DNA of 64,000 bases from Aliirhizobium smilacinae. GTDB lineage: Bacteria; Pseudomonadota; Alphaproteobacteria; Rhizobiales; Rhizobiaceae. Made by a program: the position numbers and the translations under genes. Numbering within the stretch: the stretch's first letter is position 1; the number at the start of each line of letters is the position of its first letter. Location of the stretch: contig NZ_VDMN01000001.1 of the NCBI RefSeq assembly GCF_006335145.1, forward strand, positions 310,001 through 374,000, read 5' to 3'. The notes beneath the pieces were generated by a model that did no database searches, was not told where the DNA came from, and worked only from the letters and a program-made list of their open reading frames with translations. Below, piece after piece: positions 27,770 to 38,388 of the stretch.

Positions 27770-28581
27770 GCTTCGTCCTTCGGAGTGTCAGTCTTTTTTA
27801 CGGCGCGCTTTCGTGCAGACGCTTTCGTAACCGGTGCCTCAACGGCAACGGATGCAGTCTCGACAGCCTTTTTCGGCGCAGCCTTAGCCCGATTCGGCTT
27901 TTCAACGGCAGGAGCGGTTTCGGTGATCTTCGCCTTGGAAGCTGCGGAGGTCCTGACAGACTTGCTGGCCGCCTTGACTTCGCCTGCAGCCTTGACCGGG
28001 GCTTTGCGTGGTGTGCGAACCTTCGCGCCGGGTTCAGCCGGGACCGAAACAGCTGCAGCAACAGGCACCACCGGGGCTGCGGGCTTTGTCTCGGTCACAA
28101 CCGGCGTCGGCGTCACCGATGCAACGGCAACGGCCGGAGCCTTTGTGGCGGCAGACGGCTCGACACTCACCGGAACCTCGGGAGCGACAGAGGCCGGCTC
28201 GGCGCCTTCGATTGCCTGCTGCGCCTCGACATCCGCCGGCGCAAGATCGGTCGTGTTGTCAGCGAGAGGGTTCGGGATCTGCGTCGCCTTCTGCAGATCA
28301 GACTTGAGATCCTGTCCCATCTGTCTCAGCGGATTGATCGCATCACGCAAGGCATTGGTCGGATTGAGCTTCTGCGCATCCGAAATCGTCTTGCGGACGT
28401 CATCCATATCCGCTTCGCGCAAAGCTTCATCGAACTGCGCACGAAAATCACCTGCCATCTTGCGGAAATTGGCAGTCATCTTGCCAAAAGCCCGTATCAT
28501 CGGCGGCAGGTCCTTGGGACCAACCACGACAATGAGTACGACTGCAATGACGAGCAGTTCGGTCCAACCGATATCAAACAT
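27766..28581 (-). CDS. tatB: Sec-independent translocase subunit TatB
   Basis: 271 residues. The N-terminal helix MFDIGWTELLVIAVVLIVVV and the amphipathic DLPPMIRAFGKMTANFRKMA are diagnostic for TatB. The C-terminal about 150 residues are an Ala/Pro/Val/Lys-rich low-complexity tail, longer than in enterobacteria but common in Rhizobiales. Works with TatC as the signal-peptide receptor complex. Overlaps tatC by 4 bp and lies 33 bp after tatA. Confidence 0.95.
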   Translation of the reverse strand: MFDIGWTELLVIAVVLIVVVGPKDLPPMIRAFGKMTANFRKMAGDFRAQFDEALREADMDDVRKTISDAQKLNPTNALRDAINPLRQMGQDLKSDLQKATQIPNPLADNTTDLAPADVEAQQAIEGAEPASVAPEVPVSVEPSAATKAPAVAVASVTPTPVVTETKPAAPVVPVAAAVSVPAEPGAKVRTPRKAPVKAAGEVKAASKSVRTSAASKAKITETAPAVEKPNRAKAAPKKAVETASVAVEAPVTKASARKRAVKKTDTPKDEA

Positions 28582-28614
28582 GCAAAGAAGCTCCTGAAAC
28601 CCCTTGCCCGACCA

Positions 28615-28827
28615 TTAAGAGCGGGTGGTTTCTTTCGCCTCGTCAGCCTTGTGGTCGACGGTCTTCGCAGTGGTCGTTTCAGGAGCGTCTTCGTCGGTCA
28701 TACCCTTCTTGAAGCTCTTGATGCCCTTTGCGACGTCACCCATCAATTCCGGAATCTTGCCACGTCCGAACAAGACAAGCACGATGACCAGAACGATCAG
28801 CCAATGCCACACACTGAAAGAACCCAT
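28615..28827 (-). CDS. tatA: Sec-independent translocase subunit TatA
   Basis: 70 residues: one membrane helix ([20 protein letters not shown]) with the [20 protein letters not shown] amphipathic helix that follows, then an acidic tail. Oligomers of TatA form the pore. First gene of tatABC; 155 bp separate it from scpB, enough for a promoter. Confidence 0.96.
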   Translation of the reverse strand: MGSFSVWHWLIVLVIVLVLFGRGKIPELMGDVAKGIKSFKKGMTDEDAPETTTAKTVDHKADEAKETTRS

Positions 28828-28982
28828 TAGTCCAACTCCAATTCGAATTAGACCCCGATGTAAGCGCTTTGTGGCGCTTTTTCAAACAGCAAATTTGCAT
28901 GATACATCTGTAATCACGTGGTCGTTAGCGCCATGCGGGATCATTGATCGCCGCCACACGCTCCGCGATACATGTCAGAGAG

Positions 28983-29711
28983 TTAATCGTCGGAAGCGCC
29001 GCCGGGGCTCAGCAGACCCAGCTCCTCGAGATCGAGCTGGGTGATCGGATCCTCTTCATCCGAGAGATCCGAATCCGCTCCCGGCATCGGGATATGGAAA
29101 CCGGGCGGAATGCGGCCGCTCAACAGACCGGCTCCCTTCAACTCTTCCAGTCCCGGAAGATCGCGCAACTCCTCGATGCCAAAGTGATCGAGGAAATCCG
29201 TCGTGGTACCGAGCGTGACGGGGCGACCCGGCGAGCGCCTGCGTCCGCGAAACCGGACCCAGCCGGCCTCCATCAGCACGTCCAGCGTACCCTTGGATGT
29301 CTGGACGCCGCGAATATCCTCGATTTCCGCACGGGTCACGGGCTGATGATAGGCGATGATTGCCAGCACTTCGAGTGCCGCGCGCGAGAGCTTCTTGACC
29401 TCATTGTCGTCCTTGCGGATGACGAAGGAGAGGTCGGCAGCCGTGCGGAAAGCCCAGCGATCGGCCATGCGCACCAGATTAACGCCTCGACCGGCATAGT
29501 TTTCGGCAAGCCGAACCAGCAGCGCCGCAATATCCGTTCCCTGAGGCAGCCTATCGGCCAGGAAGCTTTCTGGGACAGGTTCGGCCGAGGCAAAGATCAG
29601 TGCTTCGACAATGCGTTCGGCTTCAAGGTCGGAGAAGTGCGAATTCTGCCCACCTTCCAAATCACGGTCTGGATGCATGGTTGTTTCAATTTCGTCGGTG
29701 ACGGATGTCAT
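28983..29711 (-). CDS. scpB: Segregation and condensation protein B
   Basis: 242-residue subunit of the SMC-ScpAB condensin that organises and segregates the chromosome. Winged-helix pattern: EAERIVEALIFASAEPV at the start, then ALEVLAIIAYHQPVTRAEIE and IRGVQTSKGTLDVLMEAGWV, then TTTDFLDHFGIEELRDLPGL. The start codon overlaps the scpA stop by 4 bp. The C-terminal 50 residues are acidic and variable. Confidence 0.95.
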   Translation of the reverse strand: MTSVTDEIETTMHPDRDLEGGQNSHFSDLEAERIVEALIFASAEPVPESFLADRLPQGTDIAALLVRLAENYAGRGVNLVRMADRWAFRTAADLSFVIRKDDNEVKKLSRAALEVLAIIAYHQPVTRAEIEDIRGVQTSKGTLDVLMEAGWVRFRGRRRSPGRPVTLGTTTDFLDHFGIEELRDLPGLEELKGAGLLSGRIPPGFHIPMPGADSDLSDEEDPITQLDLEELGLLSPGGASDD

Positions 29712-30544
29712 TCTCCACCTCCCGGCGTCTGCGCAGACCGTGCAGGATTGCCGCTGCGAAGGTATATCGGCTGGAAGGCGCCGTCCTGGCGGATTTCCAG
29801 CTTGCCCTCGCGCACAAGTTCCAGCGATGCCGCAAAAGCACTCGCAGTCGCCGTTACCCGGTCCTCCGGCGGCAGATATGGGAGAAGATAAGTCTGCAGC
29901 GCCGTCCAGTCGGCGATCTCACCGAGCATCCGCGTCAAAAGTTCGCGGGCATCGACCAGCGACCAGACCTTGCGCCGTTCGATCGTCACCTGGGTAATGG
30001 CCGTGCGTTGCCTCAGGTTGGCATAGGCGGAAAGAAGATCATATAGGCTGGCGTCATAGGCGGACTGCACGCGGGTCGGGATATGTTCCGGCGCACCGCG
30101 GGCAAAGACGTCACGACCGAGCCGGTTTCGGTTGACGAGCTGGTTCGCCGCTTCACGCATGGCTTCAAGCCGTCTCAGACGGAAAGCAAGCGTTGCCGCC
30201 ATCTCTTCGCCGGTCGGGCCGTCGTCGACCTTTACCTGCTGCGGAATGAGCAGCCGGGATTTCAGATAGGCGAGCCAGGCGGCCATGACCAGATAATCGG
30301 CCGCGAGCTCGATGCGCACGCGTCGGGCGCTGTCGACGAAGAGGAGATATTGCTCCGCCAGCGCGAGCACAGAGATGCGGGACAGGTCCACCTTCTGGCT
30401 ACGTGCCAGATGCAGAAGCAGATCGAGTGGACCTTCGAATCCGGCGACGTCAATGACCAATGCCGGGTCGTCGGCAGCACGCTCGGAGACGTCCTGCCAG
30501 AGCTTGTCCATCGGAATGGCGCCCTGCCCCGAATTCACCGCCAA
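29708..30544 (-). CDS. scpA: Segregation and condensation protein A
   Basis: Kleisin subunit bridging the SMC heads. Contains the family signature GFEGPLDLLLHLARSQKVDL and YLVMAAWLAYLKSRLLIPQ, with the C-terminal winged helix near residues 210-265. The frame opens at TTG (30544) with an AGAGGTGAAG site 7 nt upstream; the ATG at 30511 (MDKLWQD) is an alternative with a weaker site. Follows nagZ by 33 bp on the same strand, so nagZ-scpA-scpB are likely one transcript. Confidence 0.93.
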   Translation of the reverse strand: MAVNSGQGAIPMDKLWQDVSERAADDPALVIDVAGFEGPLDLLLHLARSQKVDLSRISVLALAEQYLLFVDSARRVRIELAADYLVMAAWLAYLKSRLLIPQQVKVDDGPTGEEMAATLAFRLRRLEAMREAANQLVNRNRLGRDVFARGAPEHIPTRVQSAYDASLYDLLSAYANLRQRTAITQVTIERRKVWSLVDARELLTRMLGEIADWTALQTYLLPYLPPEDRVTATASAFAASLELVREGKLEIRQDGAFQPIYLRSGNPARSAQTPGGGE

Positions 30545-30577
30545 TCCACTTCACCTCTCTCGTTCTGCGGTCCCTCG

Positions 30578-31594
30578 TCAGGCGACCGCCAGCATGTCAT
30601 GGAATTCCGTGCGCAGCGCGTGTTCGTCGGAATTGTCAGGCGCCGAAAAGCCGCGCTCGACGGCTTCAGTGCGCTGCAAAGCCTTGCCAGACAGAGGTAC
30701 CACTTCCTTCACCACGGCCTTCATTTCGTCCATGAAGCCGTTGCAATGCAAGACAATATCGCAACCTCCCCCCATGATTCGTTCAGCTCGTTCGCCGATC
30801 GTGCCCTTCAGGGCGTTCATCGAGGTATCGTCGGAGATCAGCAGGCCATCAAAACCGATATGGCCGCGAATGACCTCTTCGATCACAACCGGCGAAATGG
30901 TCGCCGGGTCCTGATTGTCATAGGCCGTGAAAACGATATGCGCGCTCATCGCCATGAGTTCGTTCTTCATCGCGACGAAGGGTCGGAAATCATGCGCTTC
31001 GAGTTCCGCGCGCGATGCGGTGACGACCGGCAATTCGTGATGGGAATCGGCCATGCCGCGGCCGTGGCCCGGTATGTGCTTCATCACCGGAAGCATGCCG
31101 CCCGCTTTGAGGCCATCGGCCGCCGCCTGCCCCATCGACGCCACTGCCTGGGGATCGAAACCATAAGCCCGGTCACCAATGACATTGCTGGCGCCTTCCA
31201 CAGGCACGTCGAGGACGGGAAGGCAATCGACCGTCACGCCGAGTTTCAGAAGATCGAATGCGTGCAGGCGCGACATCAGCCATGCGGCACGCAATCCCTT
31301 TTCCTTGTCTTGCCGGTAGATTTCTCCGAGCGCCGCGGCAGACGGATATCGGTCGATCATCGGCGGACGGATGCGCTGCACGCGCCCGCCTTCCTGGTCG
31401 ATCAGAACCGGCGCATCCGGCCTGCCGACCGCATCACGCATCGAGGCTACGAGATCGGTGATCTGCGGCAGTTCCAGGCAGTTGCGGGCAAACAGAATGA
31501 AACCCCAGGGCCGTTCGTCACGATAGAGCGAAATTTCGTCGGAGGTCAGCGTGGCGCCGCTCGCGCCGAGGATCATGGCTTTCGATACACTCAT
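30578..31594 (-). CDS. nagZ: Beta-N-acetylhexosaminidase NagZ
   Basis: 338-residue cytoplasmic glycoside hydrolase family 3 enzyme that removes GlcNAc from muropeptides during cell-wall recycling. The catalytic loop KHIPGHGRGMADSH (residues 172-185) holds the Asp/His pair, and LLISDDTSMNAL carries the nucleophile Asp. VLIDQEGGRVQR binds GlcNAc. Normal length. Products of this enzyme induce AmpC-type beta-lactamases in some species. Downstream of the SPOR gene and upstream of scpA. Confidence 0.95.
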   Translation of the reverse strand: MSVSKAMILGASGATLTSDEISLYRDERPWGFILFARNCLELPQITDLVASMRDAVGRPDAPVLIDQEGGRVQRIRPPMIDRYPSAAALGEIYRQDKEKGLRAAWLMSRLHAFDLLKLGVTVDCLPVLDVPVEGASNVIGDRAYGFDPQAVASMGQAAADGLKAGGMLPVMKHIPGHGRGMADSHHELPVVTASRAELEAHDFRPFVAMKNELMAMSAHIVFTAYDNQDPATISPVVIEEVIRGHIGFDGLLISDDTSMNALKGTIGERAERIMGGGCDIVLHCNGFMDEMKAVVKEVVPLSGKALQRTEAVERGFSAPDNSDEHALRTEFHDMLAVA

Positions 31595-31623
31595 GTCAAA
31601 TTATCCAATGTGAAGAACCCAAC

Positions 31624-31650
31624 GAAAAACGGGGCGCCACGCGCCCCGTC
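31624..31650 (-). terminator. Terminator after the SPOR gene
   Basis: On the minus strand ACGGGGCGC-GTG-GCGCCCCGT followed by TTTTCG. It lies 22 nt downstream of the SPOR gene and just upstream of nagZ, so nagZ probably has its own promoter or depends on readthrough. Confidence 0.88.
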
Positions 31651-31671
31651 TGTCTCAGTCTGATTGCCGAT

Positions 31672-34600
31672 TTAGCGTGCCACGAGGCAGCTGCCGCCGG
31701 CCGCACGATATTTTTCGCAAAGCTCCACGGCCTGATCCTTGCTGCCGGCCGGGATGCGGACGCGGTAGAAAGTGCCTTTGCCGGCGATTTCAGCCGACTT
31801 GATATCGACGCCACGACCACCGATGACACTGCCGAACTTGCCCGACAGGCTCTGGTAGGATCGCTGCGCATCTGCCTCGGACGGCAGCGAAGCAATCTGG
31901 ATCACATAACCGCCGTTGCCGAGGGATGCGACCTGCGTGTTCTGTGCAGCGGGCGCAGCAGGTGATGCCGACGTGGCGGCAGGTGCTGCAGCCGGGCGGA
32001 CATTGCCCTGCCCGCTAACGCTTGCGACGACATTGGCAGGCGGCGCCGAGGGACGGGTGGCAGGAACTGGAGCACGCTCAGCGGGAGCCGTATCAGCCAG
32101 CTGCTCTATCGCTGCCGGGGCCTGGGCTGTAACCGGCACGGCCGATGCGGCACCTGCCGGAGCGGATACAGGAACCAGACCGGTCGAAGGAGCGGCAGAC
32201 GCCGGGGCCGAAGTCGGGAAGGCTGCAGCCGTCTGTGCTGGAGCATCGGTTCTCACCGGAGCTGCGGCAATCTTTTCTGCAGCGGCAGGTTCGATTTCCT
32301 GCTCGACCAACTTGCCGTCAGCGCGAACGATCATCGTCTTGACCTTGCGCGGCATGACAGTCACGGGCTGCTGTTCGGCAGCCTGCTGCTGATCCTGCGG
32401 CAGAAGACGTGGATCTTCGGTATCCGCAACGTCGGTCATCTGGACATCGTTTTCGCCTTCCAGCGGAAGCGTGTCCGGCATCAGGGTCTTCTGGACCACA
32501 TCGACCGGTTCTTCGCTGCTGGAAATCAACTGCTGCTGCTTGGGAGCGCCAGATCCGGCACCGGCAACACGATCATAAACAGCCTTGTCCTGGTTGGGCA
32601 CAGTCTTGCCGCCCGGATTTGCCGGAGCGACCTTGACCGGCTCGCTGTCGGCGGCAATCACCACCGGCTCACCATTGCCGGCGAGACCCGTGGCAGAGCT
32701 GCCAAACCAAGCGTAAGCACCGGCTCCGCAAATGGCCAGGACGCCAACGGCAGCGAGAGGCGCGATCCAGCGACGCACGGGCGCACGCGCCTGCTCCTCA
32801 TCGACGTTCTGCTCATAGTCTTCGGCCGCGGCATAACGCTCGTTGGCCGGCAGAGGCGTTGCCAGGCTGCGACGGAAATCTTCTTCCAGTGCCCGCTCGA
32901 AGTCATCCAGATCCGCATAAACGGATTTCTGGGCAGCCGGAGCGGCTGCCGGCTGCTGTGCGGCGCTTCCGCGTTGAATCGATGGCACCGTCTCCGGCGC
33001 CTCCAGCAGAGAGGCAAGTTCCGCGTCGATATCCAGGTCGAAATCGTTGCGATAGACCGGCTGCTCTTCCTTTTCCTCGATAGGAAGGACGGGCACGTCG
33101 AGCTCGGCGATCACTTCCGGCTGTTCTTCCGATTCGGCGATCAGGGCCGGATCGAACGGAACATCGTCTTCAGGTTCGGCATCGCCAGGACGCTGCGAAT
33201 CGAATGCAGCCTGAGCGTTGAACGCGGCAGCGTAAACAGGGGCCGCAATCGGGGCTTCGACTGCCTGCGAGATGACAGGCGCCGGAGGTGCGGGCGCCAT
33301 GACCGGAGCAACCGATACGGCCGGTCGGCTTGCGACAACAACAGGAGCCGCAACCTTGTTATTTTCTTCGACCACCATGTCGGTGAGATCAAGTTCGAGA
33401 TCGTCGAGTGCCAGCTCGAAGTCGAGATCGGCAAACGGATCAGCCGAATCATCGAGAGATGTGACCGGAGCAACGGATGCCACCGGAGCAGCGACCTGCG
33501 GTGCAGGAGCTACATTCAAGTTATCTTGTGCCGGCATAGGAGCAATGTCGGCAGCCACATCGCTCTGTACCGCCGCAAACGCCGGGACATCTAACTGGGG
33601 CCGGGCGGAATAACGATCCACGCCGTAAAGAAGCTCATCCAGTTCAGAGAACTGATTCTTCTCCACCCGCACGCCCGATTCGGCGGAGGCTGGAGAAACA
33701 TTCGCGGCGATCGACTCAGCCGGGCCGGCCAATGGAATATCCATCTGGGGCATTGGCATTGCCGCGACAACAGGGGCAGCAACAGATACGGCGGCCACGC
33801 TCGAAACCGGCGCAGAAACATTCCAGCCATCGAAAGAGACGGGTTCGATCTTGGTCGGAGCGATCTGCTGTTCTTCCTTCGTCTCCACCCGCTGATGCGA
33901 AGCGACGCCGGCACCGGACTGGAAATTGGCAAGCGGCATACGGAAGCTTGGCGTATAGCCTACACCCTTGCGCTTGGCGTCCGCGACAGAAGGCTGAGCC
34001 TCGGAATGTCCCGACTGAACCGGGACAAGCGGCTCGGCGGCGATAGAGGTCTCCAGTTCTGCGGCCAGATCGAAGTCATCGAAGGACACATCAGGCTCTG
34101 CAGCAGTTGCCACCAGAGGTGATGGAACCTGATCAACGGGATCGGCAAGAACTTCAGCGACTTTTTCCGCATCTGTTTCCAGCGCGAAGGCAGAAAGCTC
34201 GTCTTCGACGGAAGCATGAAAAGCCGCATCATCAAGGCGGTGATCGACAAAATCGTTTTCAGGGGCCGAAGCCGGGGCCTCATACGATGCATCTCTTACC
34301 GTCCACTGTTCGAGCGGATGGTTCTCTTCACGGTGCTCATCTTCGCCTGCCGGCTCTTCAAAGCCAGGAGTAAACAGAGGGCGTGCATCGAGCACGGGTT
34401 CCGCGGAAGCATCGTCGAACGCAGGCATCGACGGCACCGAGACATCGAGATCATCGGCAGGATCGAGACGCGGCGCGTCGTAACGCTCGAACTCCCGCAG
34501 AAGCTCATCTTCAAGATTGAAGACAGGATCGGTCCGCTTTGCCGCTACTGGCTCGGCAGCCACCGGCTCCGGGTTGGCAACAACCCGATCTTCGTAACCG

Positions 34601-34689
34601 ACAATCCGCGCCAGTTCCGCCAAAGGGTCACCATCAGCAAAGAAATCCGGTACGTCATTCCGGCTACGCGCAAGGTTGTTTTCTGCCAT
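31672..34689 (-). CDS. Large SPOR-domain membrane protein
   Basis: 1005 residues. The first about 635 residues are a cytoplasmic, acidic, Ala/Pro/Val-rich low-complexity region. One transmembrane helix lies near 640-662 (WIAPLAAVGVLAICGAGAYA). The periplasmic part has a Pro/Ala linker and a C-terminal SPOR domain (GGYVIQIASLPSEADAQRSY to the end), which binds denuded peptidoglycan at division sites. The ATG at 34689 (MAENNLARS) was chosen; a GTG at 34701 is in frame. Proteins of this layout in Rhizobiales are usually annotated only as SPOR proteins; a division or polar-growth role is inferred. Placed between argS and nagZ, as in relatives. Confidence 0.9.
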   Translation of the reverse strand: MAENNLARSRNDVPDFFADGDPLAELARIVGYEDRVVANPEPVAAEPVAAKRTDPVFNLEDELLREFERYDAPRLDPADDLDVSVPSMPAFDDASAEPVLDARPLFTPGFEEPAGEDEHREENHPLEQWTVRDASYEAPASAPENDFVDHRLDDAAFHASVEDELSAFALETDAEKVAEVLADPVDQVPSPLVATAAEPDVSFDDFDLAAELETSIAAEPLVPVQSGHSEAQPSVADAKRKGVGYTPSFRMPLANFQSGAGVASHQRVETKEEQQIAPTKIEPVSFDGWNVSAPVSSVAAVSVAAPVVAAMPMPQMDIPLAGPAESIAANVSPASAESGVRVEKNQFSELDELLYGVDRYSARPQLDVPAFAAVQSDVAADIAPMPAQDNLNVAPAPQVAAPVASVAPVTSLDDSADPFADLDFELALDDLELDLTDMVVEENNKVAAPVVVASRPAVSVAPVMAPAPPAPVISQAVEAPIAAPVYAAAFNAQAAFDSQRPGDAEPEDDVPFDPALIAESEEQPEVIAELDVPVLPIEEKEEQPVYRNDFDLDIDAELASLLEAPETVPSIQRGSAAQQPAAAPAAQKSVYADLDDFERALEEDFRRSLATPLPANERYAAAEDYEQNVDEEQARAPVRRWIAPLAAVGVLAICGAGAYAWFGSSATGLAGNGEPVVIAADSEPVKVAPANPGGKTVPNQDKAVYDRVAGAGSGAPKQQQLISSSEEPVDVVQKTLMPDTLPLEGENDVQMTDVADTEDPRLLPQDQQQAAEQQPVTVMPRKVKTMIVRADGKLVEQEIEPAAAEKIAAAPVRTDAPAQTAAAFPTSAPASAAPSTGLVPVSAPAGAASAVPVTAQAPAAIEQLADTAPAERAPVPATRPSAPPANVVASVSGQGNVRPAAAPAATSASPAAPAAQNTQVASLGNGGYVIQIASLPSEADAQRSYQSLSGKFGSVIGGRGVDIKSAEIAGKGTFYRVRIPAGSKDQAVELCEKYRAAGGSCLVAR

Positions 34690-34754
34690 GACCTCGTCCA
34701 CTCACCTACATTACTACGCTTCTGCCAGAGCAATATGGGCAAATGAGGGCGTTT

Positions 34755-36512
34755 TTAGCGCATCTCCTCCGGCGCGGCCGTGCCCGTAATACCGAGGCCA
34801 GACCTCAATACGGAAGCGACCGCACGCACCAGCCCAAGTCTGGCGATACTCAATTCTCGGTTTTTATCGTTAACAAAACGTAATTCAGGTTGTTCTTTAC
34901 CTTTATTCCAGTGCGCATGGAAGAAGCTGGCCAGATCATAGAGGTAAAACGCTATGCGATGCGGCTCCTGCGAAAGTGCTGCGCTCTCGACTATCCGTGG
35001 GTATTCGGCAAGCTTGGCGACCAGCTGCAACTCGTTCGGATCGCTTATGGCACCGACTGTCGAGGCTAGATCGAGCGAATCGAAATCGAGATCCGGGAAA
35101 GCATCCTTCGCCTGCCGGAAGACCGACATGCAGCGGGCATGTGCATACTGAACGTAAAAGACCGGATTATCCTTGGACTGCTCAGTAACCTTGGCGAAAT
35201 CGAAGTCCAGCGGCTCGGAATTCTTCCGGTAGAGCATCATGAAGCGAACCGAATCACGGCCAACTTCATCAACGACTTCGCGCAGGGTGACGAAATCGCC
35301 CGAACGCTTCGACATCTTGACCGGTTCGCCGTCGCGGTAAAGCTTCACCAGCTGGCACAGAAGCACCGTCAGCTTCGCCTTGCCGTCGGACACGGCACGC
35401 GCGACGGCCTCAAGCCGCTTGACGTAACCGCCGTGGTCGGCGCCAAGCACATAGATCATCTCGTCGAAGCCGCGATCATACTTCTCCTTGAAGTAGGCGA
35501 CGTCGGCGGCGAAATAGGTATAGCTGCCATCGGACTTGATCAGCGGCCGGTCGATATCGTCACCGACTTCCGTCGAACGGAACAGCGTCTGGTCACGGTC
35601 TTCCCAGTCTTCCGGAAGCTGCCCCTTCGGCGGCGGCAGCTTGCCCTTGTAGACATGGCCCTTAAAGGTCAGGTCGTTGATCGCCGCACGGATCAGCTTT
35701 GCGCCTTCCGCATGCAGCGTCCGCTCCGAAAAGAACACGTCGTGATGAACATTCAGGGCTTCGAGATCCTCGCGGATCATCACCATCATCGCGGCGACAG
35801 CACGATCCTTGACGAGCGGCATCCACTCTTCTTCCGGCATGTTGTGCAGACGCGGACCGAACTCGTCGGCAAGCTCCTTGCCGACCGGCACAAGATAATC
35901 GCCAGGATAAAGCCCGGCCGGGATGTCGCCGATGGTTTCACCCAAAGCTTCGCGGTAGCGCAGGAAGACAGAGCGCGCGAGCACCTCGATCTGGCCGCCC
36001 GCGTCGTTGATGTAATATTCCTTGATGACATCGTAGCCGGCAAAGGACAGGAGATTGGCCAGCGCATCGCCGACCACAGCACCACGGCAATGACCGACAT
36101 GCATCGGGCCGGTGGGGTTTGCCGAGACATATTCGACATTGGTCTTCTTGCCGGAACCGACCACCGAGCGACCGTAATCGGTGCCGGCGCTGATGATCGA
36201 GCTCAGAAGCCGCTGCCAATAACCGGTCGAAAGACGGATATTGATGAAGCCGGGTCCGGCGACGGAAACCTCGCTGACGTCAGGATCATTGCGCAATGCA
36301 GCCGAAATCAGGTCTGCCAGCGCGCGCGGATTGGTGCCCAGCGGCTTTGCCAGCACCATGGCGGCATTGGTGGCCACGTCGCCGTGGCTCTGGTCGCGCG
36401 GCGGCTCTACCGTCAATCGTCCGAAATCGACTTCGCTGCGCTTTTCCTTGATAAAATCAATCGTTTCCAGCGCATTCTTAATTCTTGTATCGAAGTCAGC
36501 AAAAAGGTTCAT
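34755..36512 (-). CDS. argS: Arginyl-tRNA synthetase
   Basis: 585-residue class I synthetase. HIGH-type motif [15 protein letters not shown] near 130-144, [15 protein letters not shown] as the KMSKS counterpart near residue 400, and a DALR anticodon-binding domain with [14 protein letters not shown] at the C-terminus. The N-terminal additional domain that recognises the tRNA-Arg D-loop is present. Start ATG at 36512. It lies 65 bp upstream of the SPOR gene. Confidence 0.96.
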   Translation of the reverse strand: MNLFADFDTRIKNALETIDFIKEKRSEVDFGRLTVEPPRDQSHGDVATNAAMVLAKPLGTNPRALADLISAALRNDPDVSEVSVAGPGFINIRLSTGYWQRLLSSIISAGTDYGRSVVGSGKKTNVEYVSANPTGPMHVGHCRGAVVGDALANLLSFAGYDVIKEYYINDAGGQIEVLARSVFLRYREALGETIGDIPAGLYPGDYLVPVGKELADEFGPRLHNMPEEEWMPLVKDRAVAAMMVMIREDLEALNVHHDVFFSERTLHAEGAKLIRAAINDLTFKGHVYKGKLPPPKGQLPEDWEDRDQTLFRSTEVGDDIDRPLIKSDGSYTYFAADVAYFKEKYDRGFDEMIYVLGADHGGYVKRLEAVARAVSDGKAKLTVLLCQLVKLYRDGEPVKMSKRSGDFVTLREVVDEVGRDSVRFMMLYRKNSEPLDFDFAKVTEQSKDNPVFYVQYAHARCMSVFRQAKDAFPDLDFDSLDLASTVGAISDPNELQLVAKLAEYPRIVESAALSQEPHRIAFYLYDLASFFHAHWNKGKEQPELRFVNDKNRELSIARLGLVRAVASVLRSGLGITGTAAPEEMR

Positions 36513-36575
36513 ATCTCGTATCCACGCGCAATGCGAAGCGGGCCTTTGAAAAGCCGTTGGTGTTTGGAGGTCGGC

Positions 36576-37793
36576 CTAGCGCAAATCGGGAGTCTGGTCA
36601 AACAACTCCCCATGTACCCGGATGGCATAGGTGTCGGTCATCCCGGCCAGGTAATCCGACACATGCCGGGCGCGCGCGGCATCCGTCAGGCCGGAAATAT
36701 GATTGACCCAGTAATGACTGCGCATCAGCGTCGGGTCGTTCATGTAGGCCGCGAAAAGATCCGTCACGATCCGTGACGCGCCCTCGCGGATGCGCATGAT
36801 CTCGGGGTGGCGGTAGATGCGCGAGAACAACAGCTTCTTGATGGCGCGGTCCGTCTGAGCCATTTCCGGCGAAAACGTCGCGATAACCTGCCCTGCCGCT
36901 CTCACATCAGCCGCGCTATGCGGTCGGACCGTATCGAGATTGACCTGCGCCACGCCGATCACGTCCTCGACCATGTGGGTGATCTGGCGGCGCGTGACTT
37001 CATAGGCGAAACGCGAAGCTTCGAGGCCGGGATAACGATCCCTCACCTCTTTCATCATGCCCGCGAGGAACGGCACTTCCTCCAGCATGTCGAACGTCAG
37101 CAAGCCCGAGCGCAGCCCGTCGTCGATATCATGGGTGTTATAGGCTATGTCGTCCGAGATCGCTGCGACCTGCGCCTCCAGGCTGGCAAAGCTTGCCAGT
37201 TCGAGATCATGAAGCTGGCAATAATCGCGGATCGGCTGCGGTACCGGGCCGTGCAACCCCTTGCCATCCGGCGTCATCAGTGGACCGTTGTGCTTGACGA
37301 GACCTTCGAGGCTTTCCCAGGTCAGGTTGATGCCGTCGAAATCCGCGTAACGTCGCTCCAGCTTGGTGACGATGCGAAGCGACTGGGCATTGTGATCGAA
37401 GCCGCCAAACGGTTTCATCACCTCGTCGAGGGCATCCTCTCCCGTATGCCCGAAGGGCGTATGGCCGAAATCGTGGACGAGCGCCACGCCTTCGGCCAGA
37501 TCCTCGTCGAGCTTCAAAGCACGCGCAAGCGCACGGGCGATCTGGGCGACTTCGATCGTATGGGTCAGACGAGTCCGGTAATGATCGCCGTCGGGGCTGA
37601 TGAAGACCTGGGTCTTGTGTTTGAGCCGGCGAAACGCGGTCGTATGGACGATGCGGTCGCGGTCACGCTGGAACTCCGAGCGCGTCAGACTGCCGTCTTC
37701 GGGAAACAGCCGGCCCCGCGAACCCCATGGGTCCGACGCATAAACCGCCCGCTCACCGCCTCCGAAACCGAGCGCTCTGGTATCGATCGTCAT
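36576..37793 (-). CDS. dgt: Deoxyguanosinetriphosphate triphosphohydrolase-like protein
   Basis: 405-residue HD-domain enzyme that hydrolyses dNTPs to nucleoside and triphosphate. Metal ligands are in [17 protein letters not shown] (His), [19 protein letters not shown] (HD) and [17 protein letters not shown] (final Asp). The ATG at 37793 has an AGGTGAAGG site and matches the family start [11 protein letters not shown]; the frame is open up to 37853. Divergent from erpA, separated by 170 bp. Confidence 0.93.
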   Translation of the reverse strand: MTIDTRALGFGGGERAVYASDPWGSRGRLFPEDGSLTRSEFQRDRDRIVHTTAFRRLKHKTQVFISPDGDHYRTRLTHTIEVAQIARALARALKLDEDLAEGVALVHDFGHTPFGHTGEDALDEVMKPFGGFDHNAQSLRIVTKLERRYADFDGINLTWESLEGLVKHNGPLMTPDGKGLHGPVPQPIRDYCQLHDLELASFASLEAQVAAISDDIAYNTHDIDDGLRSGLLTFDMLEEVPFLAGMMKEVRDRYPGLEASRFAYEVTRRQITHMVEDVIGVAQVNLDTVRPHSAADVRAAGQVIATFSPEMAQTDRAIKKLLFSRIYRHPEIMRIREGASRIVTDLFAAYMNDPTLMRSHYWVNHISGLTDAARARHVSDYLAGMTDTYAIRVHGELFDQTPDLR

Positions 37794-37963
37794 GCCTTCA
37801 CCTGCATTTCCATTGCAATTCCATCCCGCACGGCCCATTGACGTGCCGTTCACGCCTTCATACCTATAGTGAAACCGTGCGCAAAGCCGGTGACACCTAT
37901 CTTCGAGTTATTCGGGCACCGGCCCGAAACTCACCGGGCCTTCACCCCGGCAGGAGACACGAA

Positions 37964-38293
37964 ATGACTGAAAATGTAACCCTCTCCGATGCCGCGGCCA
38001 AGCGCATCACCCAGATCGTGTCGGCAGATGCCGGTAAGCAGGCGCTGCGCGTCTCTGTCGAAGGTGGCGGCTGCTCCGGCTTTTCCTACAAGTTCGATCT
38101 GACAGACTCGCCGCAGGACGACGACGTGGTAATCGAGAACGGGGACGCCAAGGTGCTGATCGACAGCATGTCGCTCATCTACATGGCCGGATCCGAAATC
38201 GATTTCGTCGATAACCTGCTCGGCCAATCGTTTCAGATCAAGAACCCCAACGCGGTCGCCAGCTGCGGTTGCGGTACGAGCTTCTCCATCTGA
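37964..38293 (+). CDS. erpA: Iron-sulfur cluster insertion protein ErpA
   Basis: 109-residue A-type Fe-S carrier. The three conserved Cys are visible: GGGCSGFSYKF and the C-terminal SCGCGTSF. Delivers [4Fe-4S] clusters to apoproteins. An AGGAGA site precedes the ATG at 37964. The frame extends further upstream but without similarity. Neighbours dgt and xthA are its usual company in Rhizobiaceae. Confidence 0.95.
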   Translation: MTENVTLSDAAAKRITQIVSADAGKQALRVSVEGGGCSGFSYKFDLTDSPQDDDVVIENGDAKVLIDSMSLIYMAGSEIDFVDNLLGQSFQIKNPNAVASCGCGTSFSI

Positions 38294-38388
38294 TCCTTCT
38301 TTCCCGATCGGCATTTCGATCTGATCCGTCTTCCCTCCAGCGCCCGATCGTCTAAAAGAGACGAACGGAACATTAAGGTGGATACGGC

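Noticed and set aside
30083..31663. 526-residue plus-strand frame
   Set aside because: Lies opposite scpA and nagZ, which carry intact family motifs; codon bias mirrors the minus-strand genes.
35139..36776. 545-residue plus-strand frame opposite argS
   Set aside because: Shadow of argS, with no similarity or ribosome-binding site.
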